Made by a program: the position numbers and the translations under genes. From NCBI GenBank assembly GCA_015056365.1, contig SVGM01000015.1:1-64000 (forward strand): a stretch of DNA of 64,000 nt, written 5' to 3'. This stretch comes from Clostridiales bacterium. Lineage in GTDB: Bacteria; Bacillota; Clostridia; Christensenellales; Aristaeellaceae. The notes under the pieces were generated by a model. The model did no database searches. It saw only the letters and a program-made list of their open reading frames with translations, and was not told where the DNA came from. Below are positions 1 through 7,138 of this stretch, one piece after another; position 1 is the first letter of the stretch; the number at the start of each line of letters is the position of its first letter.

Positions 1-746
1 ACTGCGGCTGCTCCGACCAGTGCGATGACTGCGACAACGAAAGCGGTTATGGCCGCAGCAGAGGTCATGGCAAGGGAAACAACCGCAATAACGACTGCGG
101 CTGCTCCGACCAGTGCGATGACTGCGACAACGAAAGCGGTTATGGCCGCAGCAGAGGTCATGGCAAGGGAAACAACCGCAATAACGACTGCGGCTGCTCC
201 GACCAGTGCGATGACTGCGATAAAGGAAATAGCTACGGTCGCAGCAGCGGTTACAGCAAGGGCAACAATCGCAGAAGTAAACGTTCCTGTCAGTGCGAAA
301 GCTGCGATCATCCCAACACCGCTTCCTCCATCGGCAGCGACTGCCCCTGCGAGGTCGCCGGCTGTACGCCTGGATGCCCTCTTGGCATGGTGTTTGAGAA
401 CGAGCATAAGCTGCGCAATGCGTATGAGTGCGAGCAGGCGATTCGCAGCGGAACCCTGTTTCCTGAGCTGTATATGCCCATGAACGGCGAATGCGCCGAC
501 GGCTGCGGTGCACAGCTTTGTGAAGGCCAGGCCGAGGCGTTTGCTGCATGGGAAATGCGTTTGTATCTCAATACTCATCCCTGTGATGAAAATGCACTCC
601 GCATGTTCCGCAAGTACCGCTGTCAGGCCCAAAAGCCCAACTATGCAACCACGTTTGCCGAGGATGAAAAGGAATGCGGCAAGTGGTCATGGGTACAAGG
701 CCCCTGGCCCTGGGAACACAATGCTGCCTGTGAAGACTGTAAGTAA
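1..746 (+). CDS. CotJA-CotJB fusion spore coat protein with Cys-rich repeat N-terminus (5' partial)
   Basis: The frame is open from the left edge (first full codon at 3) to TAA at 744-746, so the start lies outside the window. From the edge to about 281 it encodes a 31-residue Cys/Asp/Gly/Asn-rich repeat containing CGCSDQCDDCD. A second Cys-rich stretch follows (CQCESCD, CPCEVAGCTPGCP). At about 399-489 the text LRNAYECEQAIRSGTLFPEL matches CotJA. At about 535-720 AWEMRLYLNTHPCDENALRM and a PWPWE ending match CotJB. In Bacillus these are separate small inner-coat proteins encoded just before cotJC, and here cotJC follows 14 bp later. I infer a single-chain CotJA-CotJB coat protein with a Cys-rich arm for cross-linking or metal binding. 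The CotJ assignment is firm. The function of the arm is inference. A frame shifted by one base across 25-483 is an Ala/Thr-rich shadow. Confidence 0.8.
   Translation, partial: CGCSDQCDDCDNESGYGRSRGHGKGNNRNNDCGCSDQCDDCDNESGYGRSRGHGKGNNRNNDCGCSDQCDDCDKGNSYGRSSGYSKGNNRRSKRSCQCESCDHPNTASSIGSDCPCEVAGCTPGCPLGMVFENEHKLRNAYECEQAIRSGTLFPELYMPMNGECADGCGAQLCEGQAEAFAAWEMRLYLNTHPCDENALRMFRKYRCQAQKPNYATTFAEDEKECGKWSWVQGPWPWEHNAACEDCK
3..281 (+). repeat. 93-bp in-frame tandem repeat, three copies
   Basis: Units begin at 3, 96 and 189. Copies 1 and 2 (3-95, 96-188) appear identical base for base. Copy 3 matches for about 30 bases and then diverges. Each unit encodes 31 residues, starting with CGCSDQCDDCD and followed by a Gly/Asn/Arg-rich stretch. 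The array may continue to the left of the window. Confidence 0.9.
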
Positions 747-760
747 GGAGGGACGAAGTT

Positions 761-1354
761 ATGTTTGTTTATGAAAAAAAGTTGCAGTACCCTGTTCGCA
801 TTACCCGTCCCGATCCTCGCATGGCGGCGGCGATTATCAGCCAGTACGGCGGTCCGGATGGTGAGATGGCAGCCTCTCTTCGTTATCTGAGCCAGCGCTT
901 TTCCATGCCTCACAAGGAACTCAAAGGCCTGCTGACGGATATTGGCGTGGAAGAACTGGGTCACCTTGAGATCGTAGGCGCGATGGTATATCAGCTCACC
1001 CGCTGCCTGAACGAAGATCAGCTCAAGGAAGGCGGATTTGACGCCTATTTCACCGATCATACCATCGGTGTTTATCCCCAGGCAGCCAGCGGTCATCCCT
1101 TTACCACGGCGCACATTGCCGTCAAGGGCGATCCCATCACTGATATGCACGAAAATCTTGCCGCGGAGCAGAAGGCACGTACCACCTACGAGAACCTGCT
1201 TCACCTTGCTGACGATCCCGATGTAAAGGACGTACTGCGCTATCTGCGTCAGCGCGAGATCGTACACTATCAACGCTTCGCTGAAGGGCTTGGCATTGTG
1301 CGCGATAAACTGGACGAACGCAACTTCTATGCGTTCAATCCTGCGCTGAAATAA
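761..1354 (+). CDS. cotJC: CotJC, manganese-catalase-family spore coat protein
   Basis: This 197-aa protein belongs to the Mn-catalase/CotJC family of di-metal ferritin-like four-helix bundles. The ligand pattern is visible: Glu residues in VEELGHLEIVGAM, then AEQKARTTYENLL and REIVHYQRF, giving the E-ExxH and E-ExxH pairs. The length fits CotJC, which is shorter than soluble Mn catalases. A strong AGGAGG-type site (GTAAGGAGGGACG) precedes ATG 761. It sits 14 bp after the CotJA-CotJB fusion and probably shares its mother-cell transcript. A terminator follows. The family role is an inner spore-coat component, and catalase activity has not been established from this sequence. Confidence 0.93.
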   Translation: MFVYEKKLQYPVRITRPDPRMAAAIISQYGGPDGEMAASLRYLSQRFSMPHKELKGLLTDIGVEELGHLEIVGAMVYQLTRCLNEDQLKEGGFDAYFTDHTIGVYPQAASGHPFTTAHIAVKGDPITDMHENLAAEQKARTTYENLLHLADDPDVKDVLRYLRQREIVHYQRFAEGLGIVRDKLDERNFYAFNPALK

Positions 1355-1368
1355 GCCCGCAAATCAAC

Positions 1369-1395
1369 GCGCGGCAGAATTTCGTTCTGCCGCGC
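1369..1395 (+). terminator. hairpin after cotJC
   Basis: A perfect 11-bp stem (GCGCGGCAGAA / TTCTGCCGCGC) encloses a 5-nt loop and lies 15 bp after the cotJC stop. The following T content is modest (AATGTTTATG), so termination may be partial. Confidence 0.7.
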
Positions 1396-1444
1396 AATGT
1401 TTATGTACAGGTGCTGAATGGTCATTTGTAAGCGACGACATCTC

Positions 1445-1495
1445 TTGACTTTCCCACATCGTTATAGTATGATTGGTATAACTAATCATACTATA
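1445..1495 (+). promoter_or_regulatory. promoter overlapped by a perfect 12-bp inverted repeat
   Basis: A -35 TTGACT (1445-1450), 17-bp spacer and -10 TATGAT (1468-1473) drive the AbrB-like gene and glycosyltransferase. The inverted repeat TATAGTATGATT (1463-1474) / AATCATACTATA (1484-1495) with a 9-bp centre covers the -10 and the start region. A protein bound here would block transcription. The binding factor is unknown. The AbrB-like product just downstream is one candidate. Confidence 0.8.
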
Positions 1496-1510
1496 AGGGG
1501 GGCGCGAACA

Positions 1511-1735
1511 TTGGAGGTTATGGACGGGCAATACGCGTGGATGGTGAAGATAGGGGAGAAGGGCCAGTTTGTTATTCCGAAGGAAGCAAGAGAACTGTTT
1601 GATCTCCAGCCAGGAAGTGAGATTCTGGTACTGGGCGACGCCAAGCGAGGACTTGCCATTTTGCCCAAAGAGCTGCAGCGTGAATACATCATGCGAATAT
1701 TCTCCTCCATGTCAGAGGATGGGCAGGTGAATTAA
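1511..1735 (+). CDS. AbrB/SpoVT-type swapped-hairpin transcriptional regulator
   Basis: Residues WMVKIGEKGQFVIPKEAREL and GSEILVLGD match the SpoVT-AbrB DNA-binding domain (K-I-x-x-K-G-x-x-V-I-P-K-x-x-R). A TTG start at 1511 is preferred because AAGGGGGG at 1495-1502 gives 8-nt spacing, whereas ATG 1520 is only 2 nt from its GGAGG. This gives 74 aa, a usual length for the family. The open frame reaches back to 1418 but would then include the promoter. The next gene starts 1 bp after this stop, so the two are co-transcribed. Likely an autoregulator of the pair through the palindrome upstream (inference). Confidence 0.82.
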   Translation: MEVMDGQYAWMVKIGEKGQFVIPKEARELFDLQPGSEILVLGDAKRGLAILPKELQREYIMRIFSSMSEDGQVN

Positions 1736-1736
1736 C

Positions 1737-2924
1737 GTGAGCAAAATCGTATTTTTTTGTATTCCCGCCCACGGACATACCAATCCGACTCTGGACGTGG
1801 TGCGTGAGCTGATCGCCCGTGGACATCAGGTGTGGTACTATTCTTACAACATGTTGCAGGAGAAGATCGAAGCGACTGGAGCGACTTTCATCTCCTGCGA
1901 TGACTATGACATGGAACAGAAGCTGACGCCTGGAGACGCGGCGCGTTTGGGAAAGGATCTGGCATTTTCGACACAGATCCTTGTGGATACTACGCTTGCG
2001 CTTGATGCACGGATCTGTGCGGATATGGAGCAGCTGAAGCCTGATTGCATCGTCGCAGATTCCATGGCGATGTGGGGCAAAGCAGCTGCTATGAAATTTG
2101 GCGTTCCGTTTGTATCCTCTACCACAACCTTCGCCTTCAACCGCTATTCCGCAAAGATCATGAAACAAGGCATCGGCGACCTGTTGAGGATGATCGTTTC
2201 GATGCCGAAAATCGGCAGACACATCAAGCGCCTGCAGGACAATGGTTACCCTGTGAAAAGCGTCCTCGACATCATCCAAAACGATGACAATACGCATACT
2301 ATTGTATATACGTCTCCCGAATTTCAGCCTTGCTCGGATACGTTTTCGGACAAGTACGCTTTTGTCGGTCCTTCCATTCGTCCTGCGACGGAAGAGATCG
2401 AGAAGACCCATGAACATCTTATCTATTTCTCAATGGGCACGGTCAACAATGATATGCTGCCGCTGTACAGGCAATGTATCGCCGCTTTTGCCAATACAGA
2501 CTATCAGGTGATCATGTCTGTCGGGCATACTGTTTCCATTGATGAGTTTGGGAAACTGCCTCCAAACATCACAGTCGCTCCCCATGTTGATCAAATCGCT
2601 GTGCTGCAAAAGGCAGATGTGTTTATCTCTCATTGCGGAATGAACAGCGTCAGCGAGAGCCTGTATTATGGCGTGCCGCTTATTATGCTTCCGCAGACGT
2701 CGGAGCAGGGCGGCGTTGCTCTGCGCGTTGAGCAGCTTGGCGCAGGCGTAAAGCAAGCGAAAACAGATGCGGTCTCTCTTCTCGGGGCAGTCACTCACGT
2801 ACTTTCCGCACAAACCTACAAACAGAACGCAGCTGCCATTTCCGAGGGTTTCAGGCGATGCCCAGGCGCCAAGGGTGCGGCAGATAAGATTCTTCAGGTT
2901 TGTGAGAATGCAGAATTGTCGTAA
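1737..2924 (+). CDS. MGT-family (GT1) glycosyltransferase
   Basis: This 395-aa protein starts at GTG 1737, one base after the upstream stop. The N-terminus IVFFCIPAHGHTNPTLDVVREL is the GT-B acceptor-side start of the MGT/macrolide glycosyltransferase family. The C-terminal HCGMNSVSESLYYGVPLIM is the UDP-glycosyltransferase donor-binding signature (HxGxxS...E...GVP). Such enzymes transfer a hexose from a nucleotide sugar to small lipophilic acceptors such as macrolides, flavonoids or lipids, and act in the cytosol. The acceptor cannot be read from the sequence. It is co-transcribed with an AbrB-type regulator, and a strong hairpin follows. Confidence 0.88.
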   Translation: MSKIVFFCIPAHGHTNPTLDVVRELIARGHQVWYYSYNMLQEKIEATGATFISCDDYDMEQKLTPGDAARLGKDLAFSTQILVDTTLALDARICADMEQLKPDCIVADSMAMWGKAAAMKFGVPFVSSTTTFAFNRYSAKIMKQGIGDLLRMIVSMPKIGRHIKRLQDNGYPVKSVLDIIQNDDNTHTIVYTSPEFQPCSDTFSDKYAFVGPSIRPATEEIEKTHEHLIYFSMGTVNNDMLPLYRQCIAAFANTDYQVIMSVGHTVSIDEFGKLPPNITVAPHVDQIAVLQKADVFISHCGMNSVSESLYYGVPLIMLPQTSEQGGVALRVEQLGAGVKQAKTDAVSLLGAVTHVLSAQTYKQNAAAISEGFRRCPGAKGAADKILQVCENAELS

Positions 2925-2954
2925 AGCCTACAACCTCACCTATGGTAAAGAATG

Positions 2955-3000
2955 AAAACAGGCCCTGTACTATCTTTTGAGATGGTACAGGACCTGTTTT
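2955..3000 (+). terminator. long terminator hairpin after the glycosyltransferase
   Basis: A 21-bp stem with only G-U-type mismatches (AAAACAGGCCCTGTACTATCT / AGATGGTACAGGACCTGTTTT) has a TTTG loop and ends in T4. The A4 on the other side makes it bidirectional in form. Confidence 0.88.
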
Positions 3001-3148
3001 CGTATGTATATGGTAAAGAGAATATGAGCCTCAGCAAGAAACAGCGTCCGGTTTATCCCTGCTTCAAATACTCAGCCAACACCCTAACCTGATTTATGTT
3101 ATTTCCAGTCAGGTGAAAAATTCGTCCGCTGAGCCGATTGCCTGGCGC

Positions 3149-4306
3149 TTAGGTTCCGCTCATCGAAATATGATACACGAACGCTGAGGGATCAAAACCT
3201 TTATCCACACTATTCCTCGTATGCCCGCAGCAATATACCTTGTCACCTTCAACCTTCGATACGATCATCACATGGCTGCCGCTGGTCGACCGCTGGGTAT
3301 ACACAACGTCGCCGGGGACAATATGACTTATCGAGATTTGTGATTCCTCATACCCTTTATACCCCAGAGTATCCACAAGATATGTGCTCAGGCGATACCC
3401 ATTTATCCAGGCCGTCGACCCCTTCCAGTTTGAATACCACACATCGTCCATCATAAGACCGCCTGCATGCAGACATTGCGAGATGAAATTAGCGCAATCC
3501 TGATTTCCGGAATACCCATTTGATTGGGTATAGGCATAATACTGTGCATTGTTATATCCTTCATGTCCCCATTCGCTGCTGGTGCCACACCATTTTCTTG
3601 CATACTCAACCGCAGCAGCCGCATCATAGCCCGATGAGATGTCCTCAATGAACAGATACGTCCAAACATCGCTGAAATCACTGACGCAGATCGATCCGTC
3701 ATCATGGCAGTCGAAGGACTGCAGACGAAAATAATAGGTCATTCCTGCGATCAATTCACTGTCAACACAGGAATTCTGATCGCCGTCTACCAGCACTTTT
3801 ACCGTATCTTTGCTGAAATCCGCAGAGGTGGAACGATACAGAAAAACACCGTCCGTTCCCTCAACTTCGTTCCATTCGATTCGTACTTGATCCGTATCCC
3901 AGTTTTCGATCTTCGTAATGGAAGGAACAGGGAGCGAAATACCGATTGCACAGAAGTCAATATCGTTCTTTTCCGCATATAGCTGAGCGGTACTTCCTTC
4001 AACCCCGTAGATTGTCAGGACACCGCAGCTCTCAAACGCATCCTCAGCGATATACGTCAGCGTGCCTGGCAACTCCAGCGCTGCCAACGAACTGCCCGCA
4101 AACGCTTTGCTGCGGATCTCTGCTGCGCCTTCCGGCACGATGACCTTCCTGATGGAAAGATTTCCGCAGAATGCCTCTTCTTCAATGATCTTCAGTCCGG
4201 ACGGCAAGGTCAGCGTCGTTACAGCCTCGGCGATTGTACATACGTATGCGCTCAGCAGCGTCAGTATCAGAAAGATTGCCAGCAGCCTTCTCAAACTCAC
4301 TTTCAT
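3149..4306 (-). CDS. secreted LRR_5 / fibronectin-III / Amidase_6 protein
   Basis: ATG 4306 has AAAGGAGGG upstream and begins a clear signal peptide (MKVSLRRLLAIFLILTLLSA, through about residue 28), giving 385 aa. The open frame extends to 4507 but would run into the tRNA. Residues about 30-120 are BspA-like leucine-rich repeats (IEEEAFCGNLSIRKVIVP, AFAGSSLAALELPGTLTYI). Residues about 127-210 resemble a fibronectin type III module. Residues about 225-385 match Amidase_6, with catalytic Cys271 in QDCANFISQCL and His345 in SGSHVMIV. I infer a secreted peptidase/amidase acting at the envelope or on extracellular substrate. The substrate is unknown. Confidence 0.82.
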   Translation of the reverse strand: MKVSLRRLLAIFLILTLLSAYVCTIAEAVTTLTLPSGLKIIEEEAFCGNLSIRKVIVPEGAAEIRSKAFAGSSLAALELPGTLTYIAEDAFESCGVLTIYGVEGSTAQLYAEKNDIDFCAIGISLPVPSITKIENWDTDQVRIEWNEVEGTDGVFLYRSTSADFSKDTVKVLVDGDQNSCVDSELIAGMTYYFRLQSFDCHDDGSICVSDFSDVWTYLFIEDISSGYDAAAAVEYARKWCGTSSEWGHEGYNNAQYYAYTQSNGYSGNQDCANFISQCLHAGGLMMDDVWYSNWKGSTAWINGYRLSTYLVDTLGYKGYEESQISISHIVPGDVVYTQRSTSGSHVMIVSKVEGDKVYCCGHTRNSVDKGFDPSAFVYHISMSGT

Positions 4307-4423
4307 ATATCCGCCCTCCTTTGATATATCGTTCACAAAACGAATGACGCACAGATAAAATAAGACGTTTTTATTATAACGTGAGATCTGGATTTTCTCA
4401 ATCGCAAGAAATCGAATGAGCGA

Positions 4424-4469
4424 ATAAAGAAAATACGACCCCATCCTTGTATCAAAGATAAGGTCGTAT
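4424..4469 (-). terminator. terminator of tRNA-Leu
   Basis: On the minus strand an 8-bp stem (ATACGACC, 4462-4469 / GGTCGTAT, 4433-4440) is followed by a T-rich run (TTTTCTTTATT) directly downstream of the tRNA CCA end. Confidence 0.8.
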
Positions 4470-4471
4470 AA

Positions 4472-4557
4472 TGGTGCGGCAGGCGGGACTTGAACCCGCA
4501 ATCCCATAGGGCGCTTGATTTTAAGTCAAGTCTGTATGCCAATTCCAGCACTACCGC
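4472..4557 (-). tRNA. tRNA-Leu (anticodon UAA)
   Basis: Read on the minus strand, the acceptor stem GCGGTAG pairs with CTGCCGC, and the discriminator A plus CCA are encoded (4472-4475). The anticodon arm CTTGA-CTTAAAA-TCAAG gives UAA (4521-4523). The long variable arm and 86-nt length are those of a class II tRNA. The T arm GCGGG-TTCAAGT-CCCGC is intact. Confidence 0.96.
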
Positions 4558-4568
4558 ACGCAATGGTC

Positions 4569-4597
4569 ATTATACCCCTTTTATCACCGCTGTGCAA
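4569..4597 (-). promoter_or_regulatory. promoter of tRNA-Leu
   Basis: On the minus strand, TTGCAC (4592-4597), a 17-bp spacer and a perfect TATAAT (4569-4574) lie 11 bp before the mature 5' end at 4557. Confidence 0.88.
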
Positions 4598-4707
4598 GAG
4601 CGAACGCGCACCATCAAGGCGGCTGCGCATAGTGTGATTACAACGGAGCGGCTGTGCGGTTTCAGATGGCTGTTTCGCATGATGATGAAGACAGGAGGCG
4701 CGTCCGG

Positions 4708-4953
4708 TTGGAGCAAACCTTTCCATTAAGCAGCGTGACGGACGAAAGACCGGTGACCGTAACGGCAGTGAACTGCGACAGCGCGATGCGTACAAGGCTA
4801 CAGGACCTGGGGCTTATGCCCGGGTGCAAAGTGCAGTATCTATATCCTTCGGCTTTTGGCGATCCCAGGGCCTATCTGATTCGGGAAGCGGTGATCGCCA
4901 TCCGAAATGCGGATGCTTTCCAGATCCTTTGTCAGAAAGGGGGAGAGGAATGA
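4708..4953 (+). CDS. feoA: FeoA, ferrous iron transport accessory protein
   Basis: An SH3-like FeoA domain of 81 aa: LSSVTDERPVTVTAVNCDSA, then MRTRLQDLGLMPGCKVQYLY, the usual FeoA core. TTG 4708 is chosen as start because AGGAGG at 4693-4698 lies 9 nt upstream and the length is then normal. Upstream ATGs at 4654 and later lack a site and would add non-homologous residues. FeoA binds the cytosolic side of FeoB and supports Fe(II) uptake. The stop overlaps the feoB start (ATGA, 4950-4953), so the two are translationally coupled. Confidence 0.9.
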   Translation: MEQTFPLSSVTDERPVTVTAVNCDSAMRTRLQDLGLMPGCKVQYLYPSAFGDPRAYLIREAVIAIRNADAFQILCQKGGEE

Positions 4954-7019
4954 GCAGGTTTCAGGCGGTGCTGTGCGGAAATCCCAATGTGGGAAAAAGC
5001 ACGGTGTTCAATGCGCTCACTGGGATGCGGCAGCATACTGGCAACTGGGCAGGAAAAACGGTGGAGAGCGCGCGTGGTGTGGTGCGGGATGGAGAGAAAG
5101 TGTGGACGCTGACGGATTTGCCCGGTACATACTCGTTGCTGGATGGCTCTCCAGACGAGTTGGTGGCGTCAGATTATCTGATTTTTGGTGACTATGAAGT
5201 CGTGATTGTGGTTTGCGACGCCACCTGTATGGAACGCAGCCTGCATTTGGCGCTTCAGGCAGGCCGCTTGTGTCCGCATACCGTCGTCTGTGTCAATCTG
5301 ATGGATGAGGCGAGACGAAGGGGAATCCATATTGACCTGACTCAATTGGAAGAGCAACTGGGGTTACCGGTAGTTGGCGTGAGCGCAAAGCACGGAAAGG
5401 GCATTGACGAGCTAAAACAACGGGTATACGAACAGACGACGCTGGAGAAGCAGGAGGGTTGTCCGTCGGCGGATCCAGCTGATGCGCAGGAAACCTTGCG
5501 GTTGCTGACGGAGGAATGCAGCCAATGTACGAAATCCAGTGGGCGAGCTGTGCAGCTGGGGCTTCGCTTTCTGTGCTTAGGAGAGAAGGCAGTAGAAACA
5601 ATACCCGATCTGGCGGAGGAGCAAAGGCAAAGGCTCTGCACTGCCTGGGCAGAGGCGCAAGAGCAGCTCACTGTCATGGGCTATACCGGGCGAAGTTTGC
5701 TGGATACGATCATAGCCCTTGAGTACCAGCATGCCCATGAACTGGTGACGAGCTGCGTTTCCCGTCAGGACGCTTCCGCAAGGGATACATGGCAGATGAA
5801 GGTCGATCGGCTTCTGTGCGATAAGCGCGTAGGCATTCCGATTGTATTGCTTCTGCTGGCGTTGGTGTTTTATTTGACCCTTGCAGGCGCTAATGTTCCT
5901 TCGGCATGGCTTTCCGGGGTGCTGCTGGGGTTCGAGGAAACGCTGGCTGACGGACTGTTGGCCATCGGTGCGCCGGTGTGGCTCGTGGGCGCGGTTGCTC
6001 ATGGTATGTACCGTTCACTGGCGTGGGTGGTTTCGGTCATGCTTCCTCCTATGGCTATCTTCTTTCCTTTGTTTACACTTCTGGAGGATTTTGGTTTTCT
6101 GCCGCGCATCGCCTTTAATCTGGATAGATGTTTCCGCGCCTGCCATGCATGCGGTAAACAGGCGCTATGCATGTGTATGGGACTGGGATGTAATGCGGTA
6201 GGGGTTACCGGCTGCCGCATCATTCGCAGCCAGCGTGAGCGAATGATCGCCATTCTGACCAATGCTTTTACACCGTGTAATGGACGGTTGCCGTTTTTGG
6301 TCACGTTGATTTCCATGTTTCTGGTGGCCTATGCCGGTGCCGCGGGCGTGATTCTTTCCTCACTGGCGCTGGTGGCATTGATTGTGATCAGCGTACTGGT
6401 AACGCTGGGTGCCTCGTTCCTTTTGTCCAAAACGGTTCTGCGCGGTATGCCCAGTACATTCACTTTGGAATTGCCACCCTTTCGCATGCCCAAACCGGGC
6501 GAAGTTATCGTTCGCTCTGTGCTGGATCGAACTGTTTTCGTACTGATGCGGGCAATCTCTGTGGCAGCGCCTGCAGGACTGCTTCTGTGGGTGCTGGGCA
6601 ATTTAACCGTAGGGGGGACGTCACTTTTGCGGCATGGGGCGGCGTTTTTGGATCCGCTGGGCAGATTGATGGGAATGGACGGTGTGATATTACTGGCATT
6701 TCTTCTGGGTATGCCAGCTAACGAAATCGTTTTACCCATCATGTTGATGACTTATCTCTCCCAGGGGATGCTCATTGAACCTGCCCAGACAGACGTGCTG
6801 AAAACGATTTTGCTCTCACAGGGATGGACGCCTGTAACAGCGATATGCACTGCGCTGTTTACGATGTTCCATTGGCCGTGCAGTACCACAGTTCTTACGG
6901 TACGAAAAGAAACAGGTCATATTGGCTGGACGGCTCTATCGGTCCTTTTGCCAACAGCTGCTGGCATGGTGATCTGTATTTGCGTTGCTTCTTTGTGCCG
7001 CCTGTTCTTACCGTTTTGA
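4950..7019 (+). CDS. feoB: FeoB, ferrous iron permease with G-protein domain
   Basis: A 689-aa protein from ATG 4950, overlapping feoA by 4 bp. The cytosolic G domain is complete: G1 GNPNVGKST (10-18), G3 DLPG (56-59), G4 NLMD (116-119), G5 SAK (145-147). A helical spacer follows, then a multi-helix membrane part with two Gate-type repeats (IAFNLDRCFRACHACGKQAL and GCNAVGVTGCRIIRSQRERM in the first). It imports Fe(II) across the cytoplasmic membrane with nucleotide hydrolysis. Length is at the short end of the family. No Fur box or terminator was clearly seen. Confidence 0.95.
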   Translation: MSRFQAVLCGNPNVGKSTVFNALTGMRQHTGNWAGKTVESARGVVRDGEKVWTLTDLPGTYSLLDGSPDELVASDYLIFGDYEVVIVVCDATCMERSLHLALQAGRLCPHTVVCVNLMDEARRRGIHIDLTQLEEQLGLPVVGVSAKHGKGIDELKQRVYEQTTLEKQEGCPSADPADAQETLRLLTEECSQCTKSSGRAVQLGLRFLCLGEKAVETIPDLAEEQRQRLCTAWAEAQEQLTVMGYTGRSLLDTIIALEYQHAHELVTSCVSRQDASARDTWQMKVDRLLCDKRVGIPIVLLLLALVFYLTLAGANVPSAWLSGVLLGFEETLADGLLAIGAPVWLVGAVAHGMYRSLAWVVSVMLPPMAIFFPLFTLLEDFGFLPRIAFNLDRCFRACHACGKQALCMCMGLGCNAVGVTGCRIIRSQRERMIAILTNAFTPCNGRLPFLVTLISMFLVAYAGAAGVILSSLALVALIVISVLVTLGASFLLSKTVLRGMPSTFTLELPPFRMPKPGEVIVRSVLDRTVFVLMRAISVAAPAGLLLWVLGNLTVGGTSLLRHGAAFLDPLGRLMGMDGVILLAFLLGMPANEIVLPIMLMTYLSQGMLIEPAQTDVLKTILLSQGWTPVTAICTALFTMFHWPCSTTVLTVRKETGHIGWTALSVLLPTAAGMVICICVASLCRLFLPF

Positions 7020-7138
7020 AGCTGACAGGATCCTCCGGTTGTGATTTTTCTTTCCCCGTGGTATGATTTTTCCGTATTCATACGTTCTGTATATGGATCA
7101 TTCCATATCGCCTCTGTGAGGATGAAAGGGGAAAGAGA

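Noticed and set aside
3-281. CRISPR-like array
   Set aside because: The units are 93 bp, directly adjacent with no unique spacers, and read in frame as protein.
25-483. Ala/Thr-rich open frame over the repeat region
   Set aside because: It is the frame shifted by one base from the CotJA-CotJB fusion, has no homology, and its apparent repeats are the shadow of the real 31-residue repeat.
4307-4507. N-terminal extension of the LRR/amidase protein
   Set aside because: It would overlap the tRNA-Leu gene, lacks a ribosome site and hides the signal peptide that begins at 4306.
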